From the IMG/VR virus record IMGVR_UViG_3300028812_000025, positions 1 through 21,204 of that record: DNA of 21,204 nt, one strand, 5' to 3'. Positions 5,541 through 13,386 of the stretch are shown in pieces. The notes below the pieces were generated by a model, which did no database searches, was not told the DNA's origin, and worked only from the letters and a program-made list of their open reading frames with translations. This stretch comes from a virus. The translations under genes were made by a program, and so were the position numbers. Position 1 is the stretch's first letter. Every line of letters begins with the position of its first letter.

Positions 5541-8404
5541 CAGTCCACCTCCGACGAGCTGCCCCCTGGGGAGGCGCTCGATGTTGCGGGAACCGTGCCC
5601 CTGATTGAGGACCGGCTGCCCGCCCCATTCCCGATAGTGCTGGACCCACCGGGGTCGGTAGCGGTGGACGTGCTCCCGGATGATACCACGCCCGAGCGCC
5701 CCGGTCCATGTACCGGCCGACCCACCGGAGTAAACGAGCTGAGTCCCGTGATCGTGACTCGGCCGACTCCGAGCGTGGAGAGCGTGCCGAGTGCCTGTTT
5801 GCGGCTCGAGGTAAACAGCGCCCCGATGCCGGAGGCGGTGACGATCCCGGTCCGGTCCGTGTCTGCGTTGACCGAGCAGGTGCCCCGCCCCGTGACCGTC
5901 ATCGTCGCGCGAGCCCGCTTTCGACCCGACACCGCGACTGCGCCCACGGCCCCGATCGAGATCGCCGCTCGCCCGACCTTGCGCGAGCTGAGAGTGAAGG
6001 TCCCGACTCCGGTAATCGTGATGTTGGCGCTGGGGCTGATCGTGTAGCGACCGACCCCCGTCACCGTCATCATCGCGAATGCGTGCTTGGTCGCAGCGAC
6101 CGTGCACCGGCCGACGCCCGAAACGGTGATCGCCGAGCTGACGCGCTTGCGTCCGGTAACGGCCACAACACCGATCCCGGTCACAGAGGCGGTGCCTCGC
6201 CTGTGCGACCGAGCGGTGCTCGAAACGGTGCCTACACCGGAGCACACGATCGCGGAGCTGGGGCTGACGTTGAAGCGCCCCACTCCGGAGATCGAGAACG
6301 TGCCCTTAGCCTTCTTGGTGCCGGTGGCGGTGACTGCACCCACGCCCGACACGGAAACCGCAGATCGTCCGCCCTTCGCCCCCGAACAGGCTACCGACCC
6401 AACGCCCGAGAGACTCAGGGCGGACGATCCACGCTTACGGCCGGTGAACGTCACCGACGCAATGCCAGAAATCGAAATGGTTGTCCGGGCCCGCTTGCGC
6501 CCGGTCACGGCGACGGTGCCGACCCCGGTCACGGTGATCGTAGTCGAGAATCCAACCTGATCGCCGGTGGCCGTGATCTGCCCGATGCCGGAAACCGCAA
6601 TGGTGCTGGCCGCTCGCTTGCGACCCGTCACGGCCACCGTACCCACGCCCGAGATAGTGCCCGTCGTGCGCCGTCCTGGGCGTCCCGTGACCACGACGTG
6701 ACCGACGCCGGTCGTAGTGGCCGTCCCCCGGTGCGCCCCGCGCGGAGTCACGGAGCAGCTTCCGACTCCGGTTACGGTGATCGCGGACTGGGCCCGCTTT
6801 CGCCCAACTACCGCCACCCCTCCGATGCCGGAGACGGTGAAGCTCGTGGCGGCCCGCTTGCGGCCGGTGACTGCGACTGACCCAATGCCCGAAACCGTGA
6901 TGTTGGACTTGCCGTTCTTGCGGCTCGAACATGTGACGGAGCCGATCCCCGAGACGGTGGCCGTAGCAAGCGCCTTTTTGCGACCGGTGACGGCGACCGC
7001 GCCGATCCCGCTGACCGTGATCGCGGCTTGGCCCTTCTTGCGACCGGTGCAGGAGACGGAACCGACGCCCGTGACCGTGATCGTGCTCTTAGCGTTCTTG
7101 CGGCCCGTGATCGCGATTGCGCCGATGGCGCTGATCGTGAACGAACCCAAGACCGGCGGAGTGGCCGTGGAGCCGGTGGCCTCAACGACGCCGATGCCGC
7201 TGATCCGGATCCCGACGACGAGAGACTCACCGCCCTCGTTGTCCAGCAGGGCAAGTAGCCCCCGGAATAGCCCAGCCCCGCCGCCGGTTCCGGTGTAGGT
7301 CGCGATCGCCTTCTTCTTGCCGGTGATCGTGATCGAGCCGACCCCGGAGAGGTTAGGAGTGGCGGTCGTTCCGCGCTTGCGCCCCGTGCTGGTGATGGTG
7401 CCAATGCCGCTGACGGTGATCGTGCTCTTGCCGCCCTTGCGGCCGGTTGCGGCGACAGCTCCAATGCCGCTGACGCTGATCGTGTTAGCGGCGCGCTTGC
7501 GGCCCTGGATGGTGATCGAGCCCACGCCCGAGAGGGCGGTAGTCGCCGTCGTCCCCCGCTTGCGGCCGGTAATCGCAATTGCGCCGATTCCCGACACGGC
7601 CATCGTCCCGGTCTTGACGACCGCGAAGGCGTCGGTGAGGACCGGGTAGCGGTAGTTGCTGGCCCCGATGTTGTCGATGTTGAGGACGGCGAACCGGCCG
7701 GTTCCCAGGATCGAGCCGAACCTGGTGTCAATGAACCCGCCGACACCGAAGTCCGCGCCGCCGCTCAGTGATTCGGTCGGGGTCGAGCTATTCGGGTCCG
7801 TGTAGATTCGGATCGCGCCACTACCGAACCGCAGGGCGTCGCCCTGGATTGCCTCAACCTCGATCTTGAATCGGGTGTTGGGCGTCGGGATGGTGCTGAG
7901 CGTGGCGATGACGCTGAAACTCGCGTCGAGCAACTCTAAGGCTCCGGACGTGCTGTTGACTCGGAGCGAGATGCCAGCGGTGCCGTCGGACTCGCTCAAT
8001 CGCCACAGGACCGTGTTCGCCGCCGGGACGGCGCTGAACTTTGGGCGGAACCCGACGAAGATGTGCCTCTGAGGGACCGCGAAATCCCACTGGTAGTAGG
8101 AGTTCTGGTTGGCACCGCTGGTGATCAAGTAGTCGTAGGTGCCACTCGGAGCGCCGTCGTCGTCGTAGACTGAGGTTGCGCTACCGCCGATGACGACTGC
8201 ATCCCAGGCCCGACCCGACCCGCCACCGCTGTTGCCCGTCGTGACGGTGGTGCCGTCCGAGGAAGCACCCTCAGCGGTGTTGGTGTATTCGAAGGGGAGC
8301 GGGCTTGAGGGGAAGCGCCGCGTGTCGAGTGCGTATCGGTCGCCCGCTCGACGCCGAAAGACGCCGCCGCGAACGCGCCCGCGTGGGACGCTAGATCGCG
8401 CCAA
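5540..8404 (-). CDS. giant repeat fibre: LamG-like head + ~30 x 20-residue repeats
   Basis: 954 residues. Residues 1-50 are Arg-rich; ~55-260 form a concanavalin/LamG-like domain (DYLITSGANQNSYYQWDF, HIFVGFRPKFSAVPAANTV, TRFKIEVEAIQGDALRFGSG). Residues ~268-887 are about 30 tandem copies of a 20-residue unit with consensus TVSGIGAVAVTGRKRAxxTI: two short strands joined by a GIG turn and ended by a basic GRKR turn. This predicts a long, strongly basic beta-repeat rod. Residues ~888-954 are a Ser/Gly/Thr-rich tail. One interruption follows the fifth repeat. The TTG at 8404 has AAGAGG eight bases upstream and no ATG occurs nearby. It ends in TGATG overlapping the connector gene. It is probably a head- or tail-attached fibre; no homologous named protein is recognised. 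Confidence 0.8.
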   Translation of the reverse strand: MARSSVPRGRVRGGVFRRRAGDRYALDTRRFPSSPLPFEYTNTAEGASSDGTTVTTGNSGGGSGRAWDAVVIGGSATSVYDDDGAPSGTYDYLITSGANQNSYYQWDFAVPQRHIFVGFRPKFSAVPAANTVLWRLSESDGTAGISLRVNSTSGALELLDASFSVIATLSTIPTPNTRFKIEVEAIQGDALRFGSGAIRIYTDPNSSTPTESLSGGADFGVGGFIDTRFGSILGTGRFAVLNIDNIGASNYRYPVLTDAFAVVKTGTMAVSGIGAIAITGRKRGTTATTALSGVGSITIQGRKRAANTISVSGIGAVAATGRKGGKSTITVSGIGTITSTGRKRGTTATPNLSGVGSITITGKKKAIATYTGTGGGAGLFRGLLALLDNEGGESLVVGIRISGIGVVEATGSTATPPVLGSFTISAIGAIAITGRKNAKSTITVTGVGSVSCTGRKKGQAAITVSGIGAVAVTGRKKALATATVSGIGSVTCSSRKNGKSNITVSGIGSVAVTGRKRAATSFTVSGIGGVAVVGRKRAQSAITVTGVGSCSVTPRGAHRGTATTTGVGHVVVTGRPGRRTTGTISGVGTVAVTGRKRAASTIAVSGIGQITATGDQVGFSTTITVTGVGTVAVTGRKRARTTISISGIASVTFTGRKRGSSALSLSGVGSVACSGAKGGRSAVSVSGVGAVTATGTKKAKGTFSISGVGRFNVSPSSAIVCSGVGTVSSTARSHRRGTASVTGIGVVAVTGRKRVSSAITVSGVGRCTVAATKHAFAMMTVTGVGRYTISPSANITITGVGTFTLSSRKVGRAAISIGAVGAVAVSGRKRARATMTVTGRGTCSVNADTDRTGIVTASGIGALFTSSRKQALGTLSTLGVGRVTITGLSSFTPVGRPVHGPGRSGVVSSGSTSTATDPGGSSTIGNGAGSRSSIRGTVPATSSASPGGSSSEVD
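5745..7603 (-). repeat. 60-base tandem repeat array coding 20-residue units
   Basis: Degenerate 60-base direct repeats, around 30 copies, cover this part of the fibre gene. Successive copies keep the pattern (T/S)(V/I)(S/T)G(I/V)G then (A/S)V then (V/C)TGRK and diverge most in the four to five residues after GRK. A few copies are 16-21 residues long and lack the basic turn (for example those ending in SPSSAI and SPSANI). The copies have drifted enough at DNA level that they are not a recent expansion. Confidence 0.85.
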
Positions 8405-8407
8405 GGA

Positions 8408-8866
8408 TTAGACCTCTTCCCAAGCCAGCGTGCCGGAAATGGTAACCGAGTCGGCCGGTGCAGCCATGAGGCGGAATGCAATCGGGTCGTTCGCAGCCGA
8501 GATTCGGGGACGCAGCTCCGGGGTCGGCACCCACACGGGCCCAGCCTGCCGGATGTTCCAGAAGATCAACCAAATCAGCGTGCCACCTGTCGAGGCGGTG
8601 CCTTGACCCACGACGGCCGCGCCAGCGGTGGGAGCCAGGTCGTTCACCCCGACTTCGGTGAGGCCGGTGCCGCCACCGCCGCCGGTCACGCCTCGGTAAA
8701 CACCGATCCGCAGCACTTCCTCAGCAGCGTCGCCGAGATCGGTGGTCTGTCCTAGATCAAGCCAATGCAACACAACCGGCTTGTCGGTGGCCGCCGTGAT
8801 GTGGAAAAGGTCCACGGCCGTCGTAATGGCCTGAGCGTCCTGCGAGGCCGTGTAGGTGAAACTCAC
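8408..8866 (-). CDS. putative virion structural protein
   Basis: 152 residues, compact and beta-rich (DKPVVLHWLDLGQTTDLGD, VLRIGVYRGVTGG, GTLIWLIFWNIRQAGPVWVP, SVTISGTLAWEEV) with a glycine-rich loop in the middle. The pattern fits a single jelly-roll domain as found in phage decoration or fibre-knob proteins, but I do not recognise a named family. The start is a GTG at 8866; an in-frame TGA lies just upstream, so no earlier start is possible. AAGGGA is eleven bases upstream, somewhat far. The gene ends three bases before the long repeat protein. Confidence 0.6.
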   Translation of the reverse strand: MSFTYTASQDAQAITTAVDLFHITAATDKPVVLHWLDLGQTTDLGDAAEEVLRIGVYRGVTGGGGGTGLTEVGVNDLAPTAGAAVVGQGTASTGGTLIWLIFWNIRQAGPVWVPTPELRPRISAANDPIAFRLMAAPADSVTISGTLAWEEV

Positions 8867-8894
8867 GTCAGGTCACGTCCCTTCATCTCGGTAG

Positions 8895-9650
8895 TCACAT
8901 TCGGATGTGCGGCATCTGGTACGGGTAGCGAGAGCGGGGCGGCGGCGCGAAGACCGCAGTGGGGGGGTGGACCGCCATCGTGGTCTGGATCGAGGCTGTG
9001 CTGGTATCGAGCGACCAGTTACCCCCCGGCGTGAGGCTTGCCGCCGTTAGTGCTCGCTCAGCCGAGCAGATCGAGCAGTTCGCTGACGCAGCGCCCGCCG
9101 TACCCGTCGTCTTCTGGCGAGGCGGTGAGGGCGTGAAGCTCGTTGGCGGACTGTTCGCCCAGGTGTCGTCGTCGGCTTCTTCACCCGCCTGCGCGGTGAA
9201 TACGATGAACAGGTAATCCTTCGACCCGCCCGTGGGGTTGCTCGTCGGAGCTGACGGGTTAGCCGTGACACCGCTCGACTGCACGTCGCTCACTTGGATG
9301 ATGTTCCCTGTCGTCGCGGCACCCGTGATCCGGTAGGTGATCGCCGAGATGCGCGACGACACGCACGTTACGGTCTGGGTAGCGCCCTCCCCCCCGGCAG
9401 ACACCTTGTAGAAGGCGTCCATCGTCCCCTGACCCCCGGTGATGTTTGAGGGGTAGGCCAAACCAGCTAGTGAATCCAGTGGAACACGGGTCCATCCGCT
9501 GACAGCGAAGTTTGCCGTGTTCTCGTTCGACCCGAGCAGCATCACCAGCAGGTCCCCCGCCGCGACGCTGCCGGGCAACGTTACCGCGTGTGATGTAGCC
9601 GCCGTGGTGCCTGCGAACTCAGCAACGCTAGCGACAGCAGGAGACGCCAT
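8895..9650 (-). CDS. putative virion-surface/fibre protein
   Basis: 251 residues of predominantly beta character with many Ser, Thr, Gly and Ala. The N-terminal two thirds (HAVTLPGSVAAGDLLVMLLGS, then ISAITYRITGAATTGNIIQVSD and KDYLFIVFTAQAG) resemble a beta-sandwich module common in phage surface proteins. The last ~20 residues are Pro/Arg/Tyr-rich and differ from the body. The ATG at 9650 follows directly on the preceding stop, with GGAG ten bases upstream. No enzymatic motif is seen. The high Ser/Thr content makes it a possible acceptor for the nearby glycosyltransferases, which is inference. Confidence 0.6.
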   Translation of the reverse strand: MASPAVASVAEFAGTTAATSHAVTLPGSVAAGDLLVMLLGSNENTANFAVSGWTRVPLDSLAGLAYPSNITGGQGTMDAFYKVSAGGEGATQTVTCVSSRISAITYRITGAATTGNIIQVSDVQSSGVTANPSAPTSNPTGGSKDYLFIVFTAQAGEEADDDTWANSPPTSFTPSPPRQKTTGTAGAASANCSICSAERALTAASLTPGGNWSLDTSTASIQTTMAVHPPTAVFAPPPRSRYPYQMPHIRM

Positions 9651-10346
9651 CTACGGGGGTGCTCCGTTGCCGAACCTCGCGTACAGGAGCGAGTAGACCA
9701 GGTCGGGGGTTCCACCCCAGGTGGAAACGTAAAAGCCCATATGGGTCCGGCTGGTGATGTGCGAGGAGGTTTCTGTGAACGTCTGGACGTAGTTGATTCC
9801 GTCCGGTGAAACGTAGCCACGGTAGACGTTGGAGCCCTCGTACATCAGGCGGTAGATCATTAGAGCGCCCTTCATGTTCGCCGAAGGAACGCCGCCACCC
9901 AGCGAGCCCGCACCGCCCGAGCTGCTGTAGTTGGAGTGCAGGGACCGGATGAATCCGTTCTCTGTCGGGCTGAACCCGACCGCGTACTGGCTCCCTGCAC
10001 CGTAGGTCGCACCGTTGGCGAACAGCAATCCGATGATCGCGTAGTTGCCCGCCTCACCGTACTGTTGAAAGGCGATCTCGATCCAGTCGTTGCTCGCGAC
10101 CGTAACGGCCTTGACCCAGGCGTGGAATTGCGCCCCAGCGTCTCCCCCGGGGTGCTTGATCGAGAGCCGGTCGTTCTCCTCGGTGGGAGTGAGAGTGGGA
10201 GCAGCTTGAAGCGCGGTCCACCCACTAAAGTTCTCGTCGTCGAATTCGTCGTCGTTGCCGGTGGGCGTAAATGGCTTGTACAACGCCGCCCGCTGCGCGA
10301 TGACGAGATCGGCCGCACTCGCCCCAGGGGGAGCGGTGTAGCTCAC
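9651..10346 (-). CDS. LamG/concanavalin-like virion protein
   Basis: 231 residues. After a short lead, residues ~45-225 show the alternating strands of a concanavalin A-like jelly roll: DDENFSGWTAL, DRLSIKHPGGDAGAQFHAWVKAV, DWIEIAFQQYGEAGNYAIIGLLF, ALMIYRLMYEGSNVYRGYVSPDG and THMGFYVSTWGG. Such domains in phage structural proteins commonly bind carbohydrate on the host surface or on other virion parts; no hydrolase residues are evident. The GTG start overlaps the preceding stop and has GGAG eight bases upstream; an upstream extension would run through the preceding gene. Its TAG directly abuts the ATG of the next gene. Confidence 0.65.
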   Translation of the reverse strand: MSYTAPPGASAADLVIAQRAALYKPFTPTGNDDEFDDENFSGWTALQAAPTLTPTEENDRLSIKHPGGDAGAQFHAWVKAVTVASNDWIEIAFQQYGEAGNYAIIGLLFANGATYGAGSQYAVGFSPTENGFIRSLHSNYSSSGGAGSLGGGVPSANMKGALMIYRLMYEGSNVYRGYVSPDGINYVQTFTETSSHITSRTHMGFYVSTWGGTPDLVYSLLYARFGNGAPP

Positions 10347-10723
10347 GAGAACGTCTCCACGTAATAAATGGTTTGAGTGCCACTGGCGGTGTCTGCGTGG
10401 ACAGCCGCCGTAGTAGGAATGTCGATGGCCGCCCCCGGAATGAGGCGGAATCCGCCCGAAGGCGTCGCCGCGTTCACCCCGGAGGGGCCCACCCACACGT
10501 CCTGGCTGTTGTCTGGTGACGCCAAAATCGTTAGCGTCTCGCGAGTCTCGCGAGCTGCCACCACCTCACCGCTCGTGGTGGTGACGGACACATCGTCCGC
10601 AGCGAACCCGGAGCCACCGATTTTGACGACACGTTGGATCTCGACGGTTTCGCCGCCAATGGACCTCTCGTCGGCAGCGACTTTTGTGCCGGTGCCCTCG
10701 GTGACTTCAAGGTTATCTGCCAC
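10343..10723 (-). CDS. beta-rich putative virion protein
   Basis: 126 residues starting at a GTG with GAGGAG six bases upstream. The N terminus (GTGTKVAADERSIGGETVEIQRVV) and the middle (ARETRETLTILASPDNSQDVWVGPSGV, then GFRLIPGAAIDI) resemble small phage structural proteins in which a short lead segment precedes a beta sandwich; similar proteins occur near fibre genes of actinobacteriophages. No catalytic motif is present. The stop overlaps the next gene's GTG by three bases (TGA within GTGA). A head or tail fibre accessory role is inferred from neighbours. Confidence 0.6.
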   Translation of the reverse strand: MADNLEVTEGTGTKVAADERSIGGETVEIQRVVKIGGSGFAADDVSVTTTSGEVVAARETRETLTILASPDNSQDVWVGPSGVNAATPSGGFRLIPGAAIDIPTTAAVHADTASGTQTIYYVETFS

Positions 10724-10726
10724 CCT

Positions 10727-10939
10727 CTACTCCTCGTGAGCGTACGCGATGGCGGCCAGAGTGCGAGCCTTGGCCTCCGGATATCCGTCGGCCTCGAAAC
10801 CGGCCTGCAGATCCCGGAGGCGGGCTCGCTTCTGGTCGATCTTGGCCAAACCAGCGGCCTGGTCGGCGTCGGCCTCTTCCTGGGTGCGGGCCGGACCCGC
10901 CACTCCCTGGGCATCGAAGGTTGCTGGGTTCTCCATCAT
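10727..10939 (-). CDS. small helical protein of unknown function
   Basis: 70 residues, rich in Ala, Glu, Asp and Arg, predicted mostly helical (EEADADQAAGLAKIDQKRARLRDLQAGF). I do not recognise a family. It is supported as a gene by GGGAGG nine bases before the first ATG, by a 19-base gap to the upstream gene, and because its TAG sits three bases before the next start. A second ATG directly follows the first. It could be a small structural or assembly protein. Confidence 0.6.
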   Translation of the reverse strand: MMENPATFDAQGVAGPARTQEEADADQAAGLAKIDQKRARLRDLQAGFEADGYPEAKARTLAAIAYAHEE

Positions 10940-10958
10940 GATGCGTGGCCTCCCGGGC

Positions 10959-11315
10959 TTACGAGTCGGTGATGCTGAGGGTCGCGGCGGTGATCTGGTA
11001 GGTGCCTTGCGCGCCGAAAACCTCGTCCGTCACGTTCGCCGACCCGTAGAACGCGCCGGAGGTCACGGCATCCCACAGGCCCACGTAGCTCACGGTGTCG
11101 CCGCCCTCGACGTCGAACGTCGGAAGCGAGTTGCCGGAGGCGCTGCCGGACGAGGCCGCGTTCCAGGTGACGGCCTTACGAGCGTAGGCGGGAGATCCAC
11201 CCGCCAGCTCGCTCGAACCACCCGACCCCGGGTCCGCGCTGTGCAGGCTCAGGAAGTCCACGACGGCCGTCAGGGCGTCGAGCATCAGGTTCTTGCCGGT
11301 GTTGTTGAACGGCAT
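10959..11315 (-). CDS. small virion-surface or tail-type structural protein
   Basis: 118 residues, starting at an ATG with GGAG about ten bases upstream. The layout FNNTGKNLMLDALTAVVDFLSLHSADPG, then YARKAVTWNAAS, FDVEGGDTVSYVGLWDA and FGAQGTYQITAATLSI matches a small beta-rich family that I associate with structural or minor tail proteins of actinobacteriophages (gp80-like); this is from memory and not searched. The pattern suggests an N-terminal helix followed by a beta sandwich. Its position directly after the glycosyltransferases and before other fibre-like genes points to a virion-surface role, perhaps as a head decoration. Confidence 0.7.
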   Translation of the reverse strand: MPFNNTGKNLMLDALTAVVDFLSLHSADPGSGGSSELAGGSPAYARKAVTWNAASSGSASGNSLPTFDVEGGDTVSYVGLWDAVTSGAFYGSANVTDEVFGAQGTYQITAATLSITDS

Positions 11316-11317
11316 TC

Positions 11318-12046
11318 CTACATCTCCTCTCGTGATGCTACCAATTCGGCCATCCGGTCTGGGTATCTGCTTGCTTTGTCGTAAGCCCGGACGAGCGCGT
11401 TGTTCCGGTCTCGGTGGTCTGTTTCACCTTCCCAGTGATCGTTCCCCGACTTGCCGATGCGGGGGTGCCACAGGTGGATCGAGTAGCCCCTTACCTGCTG
11501 GGGCTTACCGACCAGCGAACGCAACGTCAGGCAGAACGCCTCATCCTCTTTACCCCACCCCCTGAATCGTTCGTCCATGCCGCCCGCTCGAAAAAACTGC
11601 TCCCGAGTGACGAGAGTAGGGGGAGCGGCCCAGTAGGTGTTGCGGTTTTCCAGGCGACCGTGCCGCTCCCATAGGGGCTTCAATCCCTCGTCCCACGAGG
11701 TGAGCCCGAGCAGCTCCTCGGTATCATCCTGTCCGAGCTTCACCTTCTGGTTCCAGGGCCGTCCCCACATCTTTTCGTTCTCCGTGATCAGCTGGACCGC
11801 CCGGAGAACTTGGTTGTGCGGAACCCATGTATCCGCGTCCCCGATCAAGATCAGGTCGCGTGTCGCTTTTGCCGCCGCGCGGTTGAGGGCGAGCGTCTTG
11901 TGAAATGGATCCTCTCCGTCGTCCGACTCGACGATGACCTCAGCCCCGGGGAGCCATCTGGCGTACTGCTTTTCGAGGAAGGACCACAGACGGCCCCGGT
12001 GCCCGTCTTCGCTATCGCGAAACGCAATGAGTACCGAGAGGTTCAC
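11318..12046 (-). CDS. glycosyltransferase, GT-A fold (GT2/GT7-like)
   Basis: Third transferase of the cassette (242 residues). It shows an N-terminal GT-A strand (NLSVLIAFRD), LALNRAAAKA, the DXD in ILIGDADTW (D70, D72), a substrate loop NTYWAAPPTLV, GWGKED (153-158) and HLWH (181-184). This is the same motif order as the C-terminal half of the two-domain enzyme upstream, suggesting duplication and divergence. The GTG at 12046 overlaps the preceding TGA (GTGA), so translation is probably coupled; its own Shine-Dalgarno is weak. No membrane segment is seen. The next gene starts two bases beyond its stop, and the ribosome site of that gene lies within its last codons. Donor and acceptor are unknown. 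Confidence 0.85.
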   Translation of the reverse strand: MNLSVLIAFRDSEDGHRGRLWSFLEKQYARWLPGAEVIVESDDGEDPFHKTLALNRAAAKATRDLILIGDADTWVPHNQVLRAVQLITENEKMWGRPWNQKVKLGQDDTEELLGLTSWDEGLKPLWERHGRLENRNTYWAAPPTLVTREQFFRAGGMDERFRGWGKEDEAFCLTLRSLVGKPQQVRGYSIHLWHPRIGKSGNDHWEGETDHRDRNNALVRAYDKASRYPDRMAELVASREEM

Positions 12047-13386
12047 CGCGAAGACCCTACGAGGCTCCTCAGAGCCATCGGATCCCCCGCAGCAGCCCGA
12101 TACAACTCTTTGCGCTGGTCGTTGGCCTGGCTGGGGTCGGTTCGTTCGTGCCATAGGTGCCAGATCGTCCCGTTCAGATCGCTGAGTCCACCCGGGGCCA
12201 ACGTCTCGCAAGCGATCCTGAATGCGACGTCCTCGTGGCCCCAGCCTACAAACTCCTCGTCGAAGCCTCCGACGGCATCCCACGCGGCACGAGAGACTAC
12301 GATCGGACCGCCCCGGTGCGCCATCGGCAGTCGGGAGGGGGTCTTGTCCGTGTGGTCACGGTCGTTGAGACGGTGCCGGTACGGGAGCTTGTCCTCGTAG
12401 CGTCGCATCCGGTCCGAGCCGTCGCGGCTGAGCTTGTGCCGCAAGCGCCACGGAATGACGGCCGACTCCTGCTTGAGGGCCTGCGTCATGGCCTTGCGAA
12501 TGGCGTCGGGCTCCCCGATCGTGTCGGCGTCCGCGATGAGCGCCACGTCCCAATCTTCGGCCTCTGCGGCAGCCTTGTTGATGGCCGCGCTGCGGTTCCA
12601 AGGCCCATCGGAGTCGGCGGTGACGATCGGCAGTCCCAGCTCTTCGAGCCGGAACCTGGTGTATTCCCACGCGAGCGTCCGCTCCTCGTCCTCGATCCGC
12701 AGCGGCACCAGGATGACCGCCTTCGTCTGATTCACGATCTTGTTCTCCTGTGCGTCGTCGCCCCACCCCTTGGCCCAATGATGGACCGCGAAGGTGTCGG
12801 GGTGGTAGTTGGCGGGGTCCCCGAGCAGGTGGCGCTCCCACCAGCCTACCGGATAGAAGGTCCACGGAGGAAGCCTCTTCACATCGCTTCGGCCGCGCCA
12901 CAACGAGGTTGCGTATTCGGGGCCGGTCGCGTAGTTGGGCGTCTTCTCTTCGGTCCGTGCGCAGCTATCCGGTAGGCCGGTGAGCAGCACCTTGACCGCA
13001 GGGTGTTTCGGCGGAGAGCCTAGGATCGCCGTACACATGGTGCGGTCATTTTCCCACGCCGCAAACGGCTTGCCGCCGTCCAGCAGCTCGTCGATCGGGC
13101 GGAGGGGCTCGAAATCCGTATCGATGTACACGCCGCCGAATCGGTACAGCAGCGAGTATCGCAAGATGTCGGGAATCCGCCCAAAAGGGTCAGATTCGAT
13201 ATAGCGGTCCCACAGGGGCAGCAGATCGGCCGACGTGAGCATCTTCCGGGCCTCGCCGGAGTCCTGCCACGTCCGAATCTCCCAGTCAGGGTGCAGCTCC
13301 GCGAGCTTGTCGCGCCATGCGGCAAACCCCGGGCGCTCTTCCTCGTCGAGCCAGATCCGGTGAAAGATCTTCGGCCAAGCTACCAC
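12043..13386 (-). CDS. two-domain glycosyltransferase (GT32-like + GT2/GT7-like)
   Basis: A 447-residue protein with two catalytic domains in tandem. Residues 1-215 resemble the DXD sugar transferase family (Gly_transf_sug/OCH1-like, GT32): IPKIFHRIW-type start (PKIFHRIW, 5-12), RIPDILRYSLLYRFGG (70-85), the DXD in YIDTDFEPL (D89, D91), and VHHWAKGW (201-208). Residues 222-447 form a GT-A domain akin to the two single-domain transferases of this cassette: AVILVPLR, NRSAAINKAA, DXD in LIADADT (D286, D288), GWGHED (381-386) and HLWH (410-413). All key residues of both domains are present, so it may add two sugars in sequence. The start is GTG at 13386, with a GGAGGGG about ten bases upstream. 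It overlaps the methyltransferase by 7 bases and the next gene by 4 (GTGA). Confidence 0.87.
   Translation of the reverse strand: MVAWPKIFHRIWLDEEERPGFAAWRDKLAELHPDWEIRTWQDSGEARKMLTSADLLPLWDRYIESDPFGRIPDILRYSLLYRFGGVYIDTDFEPLRPIDELLDGGKPFAAWENDRTMCTAILGSPPKHPAVKVLLTGLPDSCARTEEKTPNYATGPEYATSLWRGRSDVKRLPPWTFYPVGWWERHLLGDPANYHPDTFAVHHWAKGWGDDAQENKIVNQTKAVILVPLRIEDEERTLAWEYTRFRLEELGLPIVTADSDGPWNRSAAINKAAAEAEDWDVALIADADTIGEPDAIRKAMTQALKQESAVIPWRLRHKLSRDGSDRMRRYEDKLPYRHRLNDRDHTDKTPSRLPMAHRGGPIVVSRAAWDAVGGFDEEFVGWGHEDVAFRIACETLAPGGLSDLNGTIWHLWHERTDPSQANDQRKELYRAAAGDPMALRSLVGSSR

Noticed and set aside
4593-6245. Longer form of the connector gene starting inside the fibre repeats
   Set aside because: The added N terminus is an out-of-frame reading of the repeats (Arg/His/Asp-rich); the ATG at 5540 has GGAGG and overlaps the fibre stop.
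5708-6880. 390-residue plus-strand frame opposite the repeat array
   Set aside because: The 60-base periodicity of the minus-strand repeats keeps this frame open; the product is low-complexity (Asp/Arg/Gly/His) and has no recognisable fold.
5745-7603. 60-base periodicity that might suggest a CRISPR array
   Set aside because: Repeats are degenerate throughout, contain no unique spacers and are continuous coding sequence.
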